DNA of 64,000 bases from assembly GCA_003550305.1 (NCBI GenBank), contig QKYT01000585.1:1-64000 (forward strand), given 5' to 3'. Origin of the DNA: Glomus cerebriforme (taxonomy: Eukaryota; Glomeromycota; Glomeromycetes; Glomerales; Glomeraceae). The notes under the pieces are model-generated. The model searched no databases. It was not told where the DNA came from and worked only from the letters and a program-made list of their open reading frames with translations. The translations under genes and the position numbers were made by a program. Positions 22,707-35,569 of this stretch are shown here, in pieces. How positions within the stretch are numbered: the stretch's first letter is position 1; each line of letters begins with the position of its first letter.

Positions 22707-23353
22707 CTATGAACAATCTTTACATTCTTCAGTTGTCTTATTCTCACTATTGTCGTTATTATTATTGTTCGTGGTATTATTAGTGGTAGTTTTGTTATCG
22801 GTTTCATCTTTTTTGTTTGCTTCACTATGACCAAGATTCATATCAGGAGAAACTTTATTTCTAATAAGCGTTTTCTATAAAATCAAAATTAAAATAAAAA
22901 TTTACGACATAAAATACGATAAATTCATATTTTATCTTACCAATTCTTTTAATTCTGGAAATCTTCCTGCTTGTTTACGATCCCAAATAAGTTCTATTTG
23001 TTGTAAATTGAAAAATTATTTATAAATATTAATATATATATATACTGATATATTTTTTAAGAAATACTTTCTTGCATTACCTCCATCGAGATGAACTTTG
23101 AAAACAGCGCTAGAACCAGGAATTAAAGCTACTTCACCAAGAAGTGTACTAAATGTAACTAATAATTCCTGTGCCATCCATCCTGCACGTAATACCCTAT
23201 AAACAAAAAAGAAAAATTTGATATATATGTACACTAAAAAAACTGTTTTTTTTTGACCTACCAACGACATTGGGTACAATATTCGATTGAGACACGTGGT
23301 AAATGAGGTTTAGCTGCATCTTCAATGGTCTGAGTTGATTGGGTTGTGGCCAT
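22707..23353 (-). CDS. Rdx/SelW-like thioredoxin-fold protein
   Basis: Four exons (23262-23353, 23081-23196, 22941-22993, 22707-22874) with GT-AG introns keep one frame and give 142 residues. Residues 25-31 read YCTQCRW, so the redox motif is Cys26-x-x-Cys29 with cysteine rather than selenocysteine. WMAQELLVTF, LGEVALIPG, FKVHLDG and IWDRKQAGRFPELKEL follow, the pattern of the Rdx (SelT/SelW/SelH) family. A thiol-redox role in the cytosol or a secretory compartment is known for relatives. The partner here is unknown. The C-terminal 50 residues are Asn/Thr-rich and end in CKDCS, a second CxxC. It is convergent with the calpain-like gene, with 140 bp between the stop codons. Confidence 0.85.
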
Positions 23354-24011
23354 TTTTTTTTTTTTAAATAGCTTTTTTTTTCTTTAAAACGAAGATTATA
23401 AAAAAAAAAAATAATTTCTTTCTTGGAACAATTAAATTTATATTAAATTAAGTGACACATGTACAACATAAGATAACAGATAATCAGTTTCCGGTTAGAA
23501 TTAAAAGCGCTATGTAAATCGGTCTCATTTTATCAAACATTTTACTCACAAGGATCGCGTGGATAAATGTGACTTTTTTTCGACTGAAGAATATAAAAAT
23601 TTTTTATGACGGTGCCAAGGTGGCATTTTTGGATAGAATTATAATGATAAACGTTAGAGACTAATAGTTAGTAATTATATATAAAATCCACAAAAATGAA
23701 AATTATAATCCTATTAGCTGTTAAAAAAAAGGAACAACGAAAAAGTGAGAAAGGTATCATAAATTTGGCTTGAAGGTTATTATTAACAGTAGTTCCCGTT
23801 CAGTCATTGTTATGAAATTTTTTTAAATAAATAAAATATAGAAGAAAAAAAGTTATATATATTTAAGAATTTTCATTAAATAAACTCTATATATAAACAT
23901 TGAAAAAGTTAAAATCATGCAATTAAGCCTTGAATTATTAAATTATATATACTGTAATTATAAATTCTATTGTAGTAAATATATATATATATCTGATATT
24001 TGGCAATTAAC
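23354..24011. other. Intergenic region upstream of the Rdx-like gene
   Basis: AT-rich, with no ORF. It holds the promoter of the Rdx-like gene and the 3' flank of the seven-exon gene, both on the minus strand. Poly-A/T runs lie next to the Rdx start. Confidence 0.5.
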
Positions 24012-26187
24012 TTATTCGTCGATGTTCACGGCTAAGTTAATTAAGTTAGTCCAATGAATACTCCATTCAGACACTAGTAATTGATTATTTGTTCTACTGC
24101 ATATACAATGAACTAATTCATCTGGTATTTTTAAAATGTTCTTTTGTACAATTATTCTTATATTACGTACTCTTTCTTCATAATTTATTTCTCCTATCTT
24201 ACTGTTCTCTTGTTGTTCCATAAAATTATCAGAATATGGACATTGTTGCCAATTCTCCATTACAAACATCCATACTTCATATAATATTTTATATATATCT
24301 TTCGTATTCAAATACGCTAACACTCTTCCAACTTCTGTCATAGGAGGTCGAATATCTTTAGCCTATCATAAAAAAGATATATTAATAAATTAATAAATAG
24401 GAAAATACATTAGATTTAAACTTACCTTTCGCATTGAATCTATTAATCTGACAGCAGCATCTAATTCTAAACAACATTCTTGTGGATTTGATTTTTGAGT
24501 TAAATACCAAAATTGTATATTTTGTGCAAAAAGTGCTCGAATCAACACATCGTGTAACTCTCTATATTTTTCGTGATCCACTGTAATGATGAAAAATATA
24601 TTATCTTTAAAAAAATTATTTTAAAGAATTTATTATAGAAAGAAAATAATGTACCGTTAGACAGGTAGTCAAGTAAAATCCAATATTGAGGGTGAGATTT
24701 GAAGACTTCATTCAATATCCAGTCGCTTTAATTTCAAAAATACAGTAAATTGATAAAAATTATTTTTATAATAATAGATCATGGGATAGATGTATTACCG
24801 AGATTTTACTAATCTAGTTCCCTTTGGTATAATCGCATGTGTTTCCACTGAGGTTGGAGGTTCCACAGTTGTAAGTTTGTCTATAAGTAACCGGATCAAC
24901 TTTCTGGCCCTCTCATTATCAAATGTCAGTAAATCTAAAACAAAGTTGTTTTAGTTTACATAAATATCCTTTTAAAAAATTTATATAAAAAAATCGCTCA
25001 CCTGATCTCATGCAACACATATTAATTAATTCTCCTGTATTTATTGCATTCGATATATAGCATCTATCTAAAGGACTTCAAAAAAAAAAATAGTCAGTAG
25101 GAGATTTTTTTTTTCTTTTAAATAAATATATATATATATATTTTAAAAACCTTGTTACGTTATAGTTGGCAAAGTGAAATTGCCAAGAATTCTTATTTCT
25201 TATTTCATTTGTCACTTGTTTCTTGGATGTCCAATTTTTACGATAAAGTTTAAGTCTAGGTCGATAAACTACCTTACGATCTACGAATGATTTGTTCTTA
25301 TCAACGATCATTTCAGTTGTCTTCAGCACTGACAATTCTCTTTGTGCATTCATTTGCAATTCTGAAGTAATTTTCGGTGATGATTTTACCGGAACCCAGT
25401 AACGTTCTCTTTCAGGGTTAGTCCAAATTTCATTCATTATTAAATTTGATATGAATAAGAACGAGTCTGAATCTTTTGATAAAGTCGTGGCTATCATTTG
25501 TAAACAAGATATAATCTTATTCCATTGAATATTTTGTCGATTATTTTTTGTAAATTGAACTTGTTTCTCCATCAAAAGGAACCAGATGCTGACCAATTCA
25601 TCATAACATTTTACTAAATTACCTGCTGTCATTTTTTGCGCAAACTGTGAACTGTATAGTAAAAGTGCTAGAACCCATTGTAAATCTGTTTCTAGATTAT
25701 CACCGTTGTGTGAATTTAAAATATAATATAAATTTTCCAGCAGAATATGAAATGACTGTCCAAGAGTGTCCAATATGATTTTAGAAATATCACTTGTCTC
25801 AAGTGAAGATTTGATGAATTCTGATAATCGAAGATTTGAAATTTCCGGATCCGAAATAATTATATAAACTAGCGATTGACACATTTTCGTAAACCGTGTA
25901 TCATTTTCATTGGTAATTTTGGTCTTTTTTATTACATTTTCCACAGACGTTCTGACATTTTAAATAAATAAATAAATAAATGATCAATGTAACGTATTAA
26001 TTTTTTAACTTTATACTTACTTTACTATGTCATTCCATTTATTGTAGAAAAACGTTAATATTTCGTGTATCTGATCAATTCGTTTAATAACAGAATTATC
26101 AAACATAGGAATTTTTGAAAAGTCCATTCTAATAAGTAATTGCTCTATTTTTTCAATTGCAACTTGCTTTTCCTGAAAATCTATCAT
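24012..26187 (-). CDS. Unrecognised 584-residue helical protein, seven exons
   Basis: Exons 26021-26187, 25151-25951, 25002-25075, 24799-24934, 24655-24725, 24426-24580 and 24012-24362 join in frame through GT-AG introns to give 584 residues. Six donor/acceptor pairs keep phase exactly, which argues for a functioning gene. The donor at 25150 (GTTTTT) is weak. The alternative GTAACA six bases upstream breaks the frame. The sequence is leucine-rich and predicted by eye to be almost wholly helical, with no catalytic motif, signal peptide or membrane segment. Helical repeats of a scaffold protein are possible. Segments such as SPLDRCYISNAINTGELI and DWILNEVFKSHPQYWILLDY look conserved but I cannot name the family. 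Divergent with the armadillo-type gene across 1.0 kb. Confidence 0.75.
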
Positions 26188-27222
26188 TTTTTTTCATAGA
26201 AAAAATTTTACAAAGTTTATTATAATATCGAAATAAAATAAAAAAAAAAAGTCCATGTAAATCAACAATATTTATAAATGTTCAAGATCAATCACGTGAA
26301 TATCTTAAATGCATACTAAATCGATCAATTTGTCACATATATGCATAATATAAAAAATATTCTAAGTTTCAATCAAGGATGACAAACTATGCAGTGATAT
26401 TTAAAAATTTTTCGATTAATATATATATAAACCTCACGAACCTTTTTTACTATAAAAAAATTTTTTCTGTTCCTTCATTGTTAATGAAGTAGATTGAGGT
26501 TGAAGGGCTAGTTTTCAATATAAATTTAGCAGCAGCTGTTTTATGTTATATTTGATTGATCCTGTATAAGTTTAAGAAAACGTAGTAACTGAAAAGTCAA
26601 ACGAAAATCTAGTTTATTAGTAAGTTATCGTTGTAATAAATTTTTGTATTGCTTTAATAGTGTTATTTTACACTTGAGAATTCTTTTTATAGTCAATTTT
26701 GGTAGGCTATTAAACTTAAAAATAAACGAAATTAGAAGTGAGAACTTCTGAGATAATAGGTATCGAAAAGGTGCAGTTTTTTTTACTTTTGAAAAAAAAA
26801 CTTTATCAGAATTAATTTGGTGGCATGATTTTAGATTTCCAGATCAGAAATTTATAAGTTCATCACTGTAGAAGTATCACAGGTGATTATAGATTTAAAG
26901 ACCTCTTTTTGGGGAGTAATATTCCATAAATTAGGCTCGTAGTTAAAACAACAAGAACATTTATTATAGTTTTAGAACAACTGCGGTAGGAATTTTTTAT
27001 TTATTTTATCAGGTAATTTATTAATTTAATTAAGTTATTATTTTAGAATTTAAAATTATTCGTTTAACCAAGGTTATAACTTTACTTCTTAATATCATTT
27101 GGTTTAATCAAAATTTTTTTCTACGGGTATATTTAATAGGTTTACGCGAATTTTCAAGAATATTTTATGATTTTCGATATTTAATTAATTAAAGATCAGG
27201 TACAGTATTGGTTTAAAAAGAA
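26188..27222. other. Shared upstream region of two divergent genes
   Basis: It separates the seven-exon gene (minus) from the armadillo-type gene (plus). No ORF is supported. It contains one AATCACGTGA palindrome (about 26291-26300) and a short inverted repeat cttcattgttaatgaag (about 26475). Either could be regulatory. This is speculation. Confidence 0.45.
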
Positions 27223-30200
27223 ATGGATAGGAGATCTTGGCGAAGAAGCAGCACTCATTCATCATCATCATCATCAAGATCATCAGAGTATGATATCTTA
27301 CTTACTGCAATATTATGTCCCCAAGATAAGCGCCTTATAGCAAATTTTATTTTATTTTATTTTTTTCTTTCTTTTTTTTAGCGTACATCATCGACGTATT
27401 ACTAGATCTCTCGCTAATTCAAGTCAGCAAGCAAATCAAGAAATAGGTGAAAACGTACCCGATCATTTAAGATATTTTTATCGAAGTAGACATATAAATA
27501 TGAGTAATGCTATTGAAAATGCTATTGAAAATGCCATTGATAATGCCATTGATAATTACGAAGCTATGGATATTGATGGACCAGAACAAATGGAAATATC
27601 TTCAGAAATTATGAGTAGGGATAATGCGGATACTGGTGAGTTTTTACGATTTGATATTAAGAATTGATTAGTTTCAATGAAAAAAATGGAAATTTTTAAT
27701 AAGCAATTTGCGCGAATGCGAATATATTATAAATAATGTTCAATAATTGTATATAATATCATTACTTTTTGAAATCTCATATTTTTAACATAGTTTAAAC
27801 GTCTGATATTTCATAGAGTCCAATATTATGAGTATAGACCAACCTCTTGATGTGGAATTTAATTCAGATGGAAATGAAATCGAGCAAGATATTCATTATG
27901 ATGGAGAAGAGAATGACAGTGATACTGGAGATGAAAATATTCGTGATCATAACGAAACAACACACGAAAATGAGCCACAGATTATAAACCCAAATGTTTT
28001 TTTACCTCCTGATATCAAAGAACTTTTAAAATCGTTGTCTCGAGCGGAATGCAACAGCGATCAATTGGGCAGGCTTGCAGGTTTTTTCTTAATACTTGAT
28101 AGATCTGTACTTAATAATTGGAATCTCGATTTATTAGTACAAAAATTGTTAGCTATAGTTCAAAAAACTACAAATAGTGATTCTATTCCTTCGATTGAAG
28201 CTTTAATGTTACAACAATTTGAACCGGAAATTTTACGCCAATTTTTGGATCCAAATATGTTTCAAAGTACGCAAACGGGAAATGATCCGAATGTTATAAC
28301 GATGGCAAGTCGTTGTTTGGGAAATTTGGTGTTAACCTTGGGTGATAGCTCTGAACGTATGGTTGGTCGTGCTATTAGAGAGGAGGCCATTCCCGTGTTA
28401 TGTAATATTTTAACGGAAGGACCGCGCACTTATGATTCGGAATATTTAAAAGATATAATAATGGTATGTTATTATTCAGAATGGTAATAAACGATGATAT
28501 TAATGATCATTTTAATTTATTTATATTCAAATCTTTTATTTATTGGGATTAGGCATTGTATAATTTTTCAAAACCAACTTTTATCGATTGTACAGAAAGT
28601 ATCGTTAAGAAAGATGTTTTCAGAAATATAATGGATAGTATCCTTCCCTTCTTAATTGATGAAGATCGGGTTTTACCATTAAAGCTATTAGCAAATTGTA
28701 CTTGTAAAGCTCCTCGACGTTATATTAAAAAATTATTGTCCGAAGTTTTCAATACAATGGACTTTCAGGCATTATTTGCCGATCATGAAATGCCTGAGGT
28801 TACTAAATGGTGCTGTGTTAGTTTAAGTTCTTTAATAAGCCGATATAGCGATGATGTTGAATCTTTATCGGTGTTATCAAACCCAGATGTGATTAAGAAT
28901 ATTACTCATCGTATAAAACTATTTGAGTAAGTGGCGACTTTTTTTAATTAAAAAAAAAATTTTTAATTTATATAATTTATATGTCAACGTACACTTAATA
29001 TTTTCTCTTTTTTTTTTTAACACAACAAGTGAATATAATCAGTTGAGAATGTGGAAAATGTTCAATATATTAATAAATAAGTCTCGTAGAATAACAAATA
29101 CACTTATTGAAAATGGAATAGTTAAGGCCTTATTCGATGTGTTATCAAGAAAAAGCATAAATAATCCTGAAAGGGATCAAAATGAAAATGAATTTGTTAA
29201 TAATGTTAATCCTAATCCTAATGCCAACAATGTCAATGGAAATGGTAATCCAAATGGAAATGATAATGGTAATGGTACAGAACGACGTAGAAACATAGAA
29301 GATCTCTATTCTGAATTGCCGACTGATAGTACAATTAATGAAATAGTGACTGAGGTTAATGCGAAACTTCGCTATAGATATGTAAACATGGAACCGATCA
29401 AACTTTATATGCAAGTTTGTCAATTTATTTTGTCATTATTTCCTGACGTTCCGGATCCAGGAATGTTACATCTCATATTTCCGGACGGTAAAATTAATCA
29501 TCAATGGTCCTCTAAAGGTTTGTTAAATTTTTATTTCATTGGCTACAAATTTTAGTAATGTTCCCGTTTATATATTAAAGTTTTGAATTTATTAAAACCT
29601 TTAGTAGATTGGTTAACGGAAGATATTCATCATGACAACACAATAATCACGGTTGATTCTGATTCCGAAGGCAATAATACAACTTCGCAGCCAATATTGA
29701 ATAAACAAGCAAAACTTTTTGCGATTGTGATTTTACCATCATTATTTAAGGCTTATCGTGCTTCGGAATGTTGGGAATTACGTAAATTAATTATGATGTG
29801 TATATTAGCATTTTTGATTTATTATCCTGAAGATCTCATATGCAAAATTTTTGAGGTTTGTTATTTCGTAAATATTTATATTAAATGATTTCGATTTATA
29901 TCATTAAAATTGTTGGATAAGTCACAATATTTTTCCTTGCACAATTTAATTTAAAATTATTGATTTTTTATTTATTTATATTTTTGTTTGTACATAAATT
30001 TAGTATTCACACATCGAGAAGTTCCTTTCAAGTATTTTCTTTACTAATTCTAGTGTGAAACAAGAACATGAGGAACAAAATGAAGAGAAAAAAGATAATA
30101 TTTATATTCGTGATGTACGTACGTACGCCGAAGACTTGCTCATACAAATTATCCTTAGGTGGAATGATACTTTTGCAACAGCATTTGAAGAGGAATGTAT

Positions 30201-30303
30201 TTATGAGATATATGAAACAATTCTTGAAAAATATCAACGAGAGTCAAATATTAAGGAGCAAAATGACGAACCAGCTAAATTAGCGAATGGTATTATCGAA
30301 TAA
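27223..30303 (+). CDS. Armadillo/HEAT-repeat protein, seven exons
   Basis: Exons 27223-27287, 27382-27635, 27817-28463, 28553-28926, 29030-29517, 29581-29855 and 30004-30303 join in frame to 800 residues. The N-terminus is Arg/Ser-rich (RRSWRRSSTHSSSSSSR), followed by imperfect NAIENAIENAIDNAIDN repeats and an acidic stretch to about residue 165. From about 170 onward helical repeats typical of armadillo folds appear (TMASRCLGNLVLTLGDSS, PVLCNIL, LPLKLLANCTCKAPRRYIKK). An Asn/Gly-rich insert (NPNGNDNGNG type) lies at about 495-525. The repeat region faintly recalls the N-terminal part of UFD4/TRIP12-type ubiquitin ligases, but no HECT domain exists here. A protein-binding scaffold role is the safe reading. 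Confidence 0.8.
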
Positions 30304-30801
30304 TTTGATAAGTGTAAGTTAAGTAAAATCTATGATTTATTTTATTAAAGATAAGTAAAAAGATGCCTTTTGATTTGTTAGAAGGATCTTAGTTCTTTGT
30401 AAATATTTTTTACTTTTTTTCACGAGAAATGTTAAGAAAAAAGAGAACTTTATTAATTTACTAACTTCAAATTATTTATTAAATTGAATATACTCATTAT
30501 TATGTATGTTATGCGTAGCGCACACAACATAATTGTTCTAGTATTAAAAAAATGCATATCACGTGAATCACATGTAATTTATTTCGCGTATACAGTAAAT
30601 ATATTATATAATAAAGATTGTTTATAAATAAACTTTTTAGTTTTATTGCGTAATTTATTGGCTTAAAAATCAGACGATTTGATTGGCTAAAATTGAAATT
30701 TGACCAATATCTTGTGTATAATGAACCAAAAAAATCATGTAAATCTTTTCTTTTTTGGACAAATTCTGATAATGTCAGCCAGAAATTTATTACTTATTTT
30801 A
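30304..30801. other. 3' flank of the armadillo-type gene
   Basis: AT-rich, no ORF. Contains one TATCACGTGAATC motif (about 30558). The last 100 bp (gacaaattctgataatgtcagccag) resembles parts of the dispersed repeat family described at 11067-11452. Confidence 0.4.
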
Positions 30802-30984
30802 GGGTACGTCTAAAGCGGAGCAAAATCACGTGATTTTCGTAAAATTTTTGGCCGGAATTATGGTGATAAATAGGATTTCACCTATCGAAAAAATTCTGTC
30901 CCTAAAATACTTAGGAAAAATGGAAAATGAAAGTGACGTGGGATGACAGATAATCACTATGATCACGTGATTTTAGACGTTCCC
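30802..30984. mobile_element. 183 bp MITE with 8 bp target duplication
   Basis: Direct repeats ttatttta flank it (30794-30801, 30985-30992). The ends are GGGTACGTCTAAA and the inverse of GGGAACGTCTAAA, each followed inward by AATCACGTGAT. The interior matches the other copies of this family (gataaataggatttcac, gaaaaaattctgtccc). The duplication length suggests hAT-type integration. It is the cleanest copy in the window. Confidence 0.85.
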
Positions 30985-31118
30985 TTATTTTAGTAACTGA
31001 CTGATATTACTGTAATTTTGACCCTGAAAAAATGCATACAGCTAACAGTAAAATTTTTTTGGTTGGACCTGACCTCTGTATGCATATTTTGGGATCCACT
31101 TTAATTATTATAATATGA

Positions 31119-31798
31119 TAGAGTCTTGCAATGGGTTGGGTCTGGGCTCAAAATCTGACCCAGACCCGGCCCAGAATCTGGGTCCAGGCTGGCTGAAATT
31201 ATTCTAAATCCACCCAGGCCGGGTCCGAGCTGGCATTTAATTTTTCATAAATTTTCTGGGCCAGGTCTGAGTTCAAAATGTAAATCCAGATTTTTATAAC
31301 TCCTTAATTCTAGCCAAAATTTCACAGTTAAATTAAGCTGAAATTTAGATAGGCAGAAATTAAACAATTTTAATATTAAAATAATATATTATTTATTTAG
31401 AAAGTTTAATTTTATTAAATAAAAAAGAATTAAAAAATCTTATTATTTATTAGATTTAATTATTTGTAATAAGTTTTGGAACGTGATCATCAAATGCTAC
31501 ACCTTGTGGCACTAATTTTATTGCACAACAGATTGATTAATTGACATAAAAAGTCATTTCAAATTATAAAATAGCTATGGTTAAATTTATTTATTAAATA
31601 AATTACAAAACCATTATATTATATTAAGAAATCCAGTCCATGGGCTGGGCCAGATTTTCAATATATTAATGTAGGCCGGGTCAGGCTGGTATTTCATATA
31701 TAATTTTAAGTCTAGGTCAGACCGGACTGGAATTTTATATATTATTTAAAGTCTGGGCCAGGTTCAGATTATGAAATTAGAGCTAATGCAGGTCTCTA
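31119..31798. mobile_element. 680 bp hAT-like non-autonomous element
   Basis: The 8 bp duplication taatatga (31111-31118, 31799-31806) flanks ends TAGAGTCTTGCA and the inverse of TAGAGACCTGCA. The ends match the hAT pattern (T/CAGxG..., 8 bp duplication). The interior has GC-rich blocks of ggcccagaatctgggtcc and ccaggccgggtccgagc type in both halves, unlike the surrounding AT-rich DNA, and no ORF. Confidence 0.85.
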
Positions 31799-31806
31799 TA
31801 ATATGA

Positions 31807-33875
31807 TAATTACAAAAGTTCAACTTATTTTAGTCATTTTCTTTAAAGTTGCCTTTATTAGATATCAATCACAAATTTGTAATAATATTTAATTTAGTGC
31901 CAAATTACTGATCCAATAGAGTAAATTGGAATGAACATTATTTAAAGACCATCTGTAAATCAATAATATGATTAAAAATAATTAATTGTAGAGAAAGTAT
32001 AGAGTAAAATACCCATTTAACAATAACACATTATCATGGGTATTCTTGTTTAGCAGTTCACAATGATAAGTAAATAGTAGGTTTTATTTTATTTTTTTAT
32101 TTTCCATTTATAAACAATGTGGCAATATGCAATATATATAGACAAATTTAAAAAATAATGATTTATTAAAGCTTACTGGTAATTATAGACAAAAATAATA
32201 TATATTATTGATTCAAGTTCAGTATTCAAGAACTATAATAATGTAAAATAATGTAATAATTAAAAAGAAAAATAAAGAACAAAAAAAAACCAAATGTTAA
32301 TAAAAAAAATTTTGTATGAAACTGAAATTAATAATATTTAACAATAAAAATAGTACAAAGAAAAGTTATTTATTTGTTAGAATTTAAATTATAAAGTATA
32401 ATTACTTCACAATTTTTACCATTTAATGATAACTTAATTTGAAATTGTAAAGCAGAAATACTTCTTTTTTGCTTCCATTTTGACATTTTGGAATAGTATT
32501 ATCAAAACTATCATAACAATGGCATCACTTCTGAGTATTTAACAAATCACATCAACTGTATTACTAACACTGTCTATAACTAAAGAAGTAGAATCGGGAT
32601 CTGAATGGAGATTAAAGGTATCATAACTTAAACTATTATAAGTTATAACAATAGCATTACTAACAATTACTTCCAAATTTAAAACTTTAAACCAATTACA
32701 TAAATTACCTTATATGGATTCTTTAAGTGCCTCTTTTATTACTATTAAGTATTAGGTGTACTGTGTTTCATTTTTACTATCTTTATGGGAAATTATAGAC
32801 CTAAAATAGGAAAGAATGATAAGAAAGTTTTTGCCTGAATGAGTAGAATATAAAAAAATATAGAAAATGGAGATATTTGTAATTCTTAAAATAGTTATCT
32901 AATATTACAAACTTCATAATTATAATTATAATAAGTTGTTAAGGTATTTTTTTTAATAAAAATTATCAGTTGTGAAAATAACTATTATAGAAAAATTTTA
33001 GGTTAAATAAAGTTATTAAACTTTTAAAATTAAGTATTAGCTATTAATGACTTTATATCAAAACCTTTGCACTCTGAAGCCAATATAATACTTTGATCAA
33101 CTGTTACCTCATTCTCAGATTCTCTTCATTCCATATTAAAAATCTGAAATTCAATATCTACAGTACACCAAAGCAATATTTAGATTATATATTTGAGATA
33201 TATTCATAATCTTTAATTAAAAAACATTTTAATTATCTAGTATTAATTTTATGAAAGAAAAATTGAATAAAAGAAGAGATAAAAAATACATAAATGATAA
33301 TATACAATTTCATACTAAAAATTAAAAAAAAGGAATCATAAATTACTAGTTTTCTATATTTGCATAGATATTTTTGCTTTAACATAGTAATTGTTTATTT
33401 GTTTGTTTTATGTACAATATACATTTTAAAATAATAAAATTTAAATCTATTTGAATGATCATAATTTTAAACAAAGAAAAATTGAAAATAATAATAATAT
33501 TATTATTATTCCCAAATTAAAAGAGATAAAGTCCTTTTCCTTCCCTCAGCAACTTTAATTTTCTTTTGAACTAACTGAAATACTAAAACTTAACTTGTAG
33601 ATACATTAAACTTCTAAAAAACTATATTAAAAAGCAAAAAAGAAATATCTTTAAATGAAAAGAAATAAAAGAAAGAAAAAATATGAAATGTTAAAAAAAG
33701 ATTAAAGAAAAATCAAAGAATTATGAAGTTCAAGTTTGCTTTATAAATACAAAATCTTATGAATAGAATATAAATACACCAAAAAAGAGAAAATTATGGT
33801 AAGTTTGTGATATTAGAAATTTTCACATGATAACAATCATGTGATATAGTTTGATATCAAATTTCTTTTTAATAT
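31807..33875. other. 2 kb AT-rich region, no gene seen
   Basis: Very AT-rich with many stops in all frames. I see no repeats with defined ends, no RNA gene and no motif-bearing ORF. Confidence 0.5.
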
Positions 33876-33993
33876 AAAAAAAAGAATGCTGAAAAGTGAC
33901 AATCGCAAAAAAACTCTTTCTCACTTTTTACATTTTATTAGAAATACGCAGTAAATTTTACAAAATTTTTATCGCTTAATAAAATTGTTTAAA

Positions 33994-35569
33994 ATGGGAG
34001 TAACAGTATCTACCTATTCAGACAAACTCTTTAACGAATATATTCGCAACCTCGAGTGCAAAGACATAGGTAACAAACAGTTCGACGAAGTAACTGCCTT
34101 CACACAATGACATAACCTTTGGCATGAGTTGAAGTTTAAAGACGGCAGTACGAATAACCTCGGACGTTTTGTCAAAGGAGTTTCTGACTACACACAGTTT
34201 TTACCTACAATACTATTTCTTATCGGGGGAATAGTGAGTAAATTTTATGAAGATATATTGGACGCCAACTTACGAAGTCTTGACGAGGCCTTAGAGGAAA
34301 TAACTAGGTATGAAATTACCATCGATGAACTCAAAGCCAAACTTGCTGCGGCAGGTGCGGCGCCCCATCAGACTATCAGAATACAGCATCCCCAAAAATC
34401 TTTAGCAGAAAAAATAAAGAAATGGAACTTACCAATAACGGCAACATCCTTAGGATCGACATCAACAGTAAATACCAATAGCAAACAGTTGAGTACGCCG
34501 ATTGTTATACAGAATGATCCTCACATTCCACATTCACAAGAGATACCGCTTCAGGAGGACGATCACATGGAAATAGAGAAAACGATTTCCAAAACCGTCC
34601 CTTCACCACCTGAAAATACTTCACAGAATCAAACAAAGCCCACATCGAAAGCAGATGACTCTGCGAAACCTCCAAAGTCCCCTAAAAAGGCTAAGAAGGA
34701 GCGCCCTCCTCACATCATTACAGGATTCACGGTACTGCCTAAATTACAACCAAACGTGCATGATGTAATGTTATATGACATTCCGGGTAAATGGGATGCC
34801 GAGAAATTAACAGAGGAGATAAACAAACACCTAGGTTCTCTTGTGAAAACCACCCTATCGAAACAAGGCAAATACACCTGTGTAAGGGCCACAATAGTAC
34901 TGCGAACTTCAGTACTTAAAGCATTTGTAGAAGGTCAATGGCAAATATTATTAGGCAACACACTCGTCAGATGGTTCCCGGCGGACTGATCTTTGGTACA
35001 ATGCAAACAAAGAACGGTCTTCCAAGCCGTATTAACTGACTTTGGCAAAGACTTTGAAGAACATCTTATTTTCCAGGATAAGGAATTTATGAACCATCAT
35101 CGTCTTGCCGCTATCAAACTGGTGAAAGACCCCAAAGGTAAACAGAAACTAATAGGGTTCTTCCGAACCTCAGATGATCTTAACCAAGCCTGTCAAGCGG
35201 AATTTAAGATCCACGAACTCGTCGTCAAATAGAAGATAGATAAGGTCAGGAAGAAAACGTCTGACCCCTCCTACCTATCGGCAAAACTTTCCTCTTCAAA
35301 GAACAAGAACCACAAACCCTCCTCTAATAAATAGATCTGTCGCTGGAAAGAAAAATGACAAATGCACCGCCAACGATAAAAAATATGTTCATATTGAGAA
35401 ACAAATAGATCATTTATCCAGCATGGTAACTGATTTGCAGTCGCACTTCGAATACCTCGGCAGTATCCCTCCTTACCTGGCTTACGACAATAAGTTTCAC
35501 AAGATCACGAAAGGAAAATTCAAATCACTGGTCCCGAATGTTCATAGTTCCAATAATAAAGGTTCCTGA
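33994..35569 (+). pseudogene. ORF1-like RNA-binding/gag-type protein, nearly intact but interrupted
   Basis: From ATG 33994 one frame runs to 35232 with only two interruptions, TGA at 34108 and TGA at 34987. After the TAG at 35230 coding character continues, with a frameshift near 35300-35340, to a TGA at 35567. Features: a coiled-coil candidate at 34255-34350, a Pro/Lys/Ser-rich basic linker (about 34600-34710), then a compact domain (about 34735-35230) with VMLYDIPGKWDAEKL and RWFPAD that has the look of an RRM-like ORF1 domain. Both internal TGA codons could each arise from one transition. Family not named from memory. Confidence 0.65.

Noticed and set aside
29145..29423. Minus-strand frame of 92 codons
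   Set aside because: Antisense shadow of exon 5 of the armadillo-type gene.
34710..34892. Minus-strand frame in the half-LINE
   Set aside because: Antisense to the well-supported ORF1-like frame.
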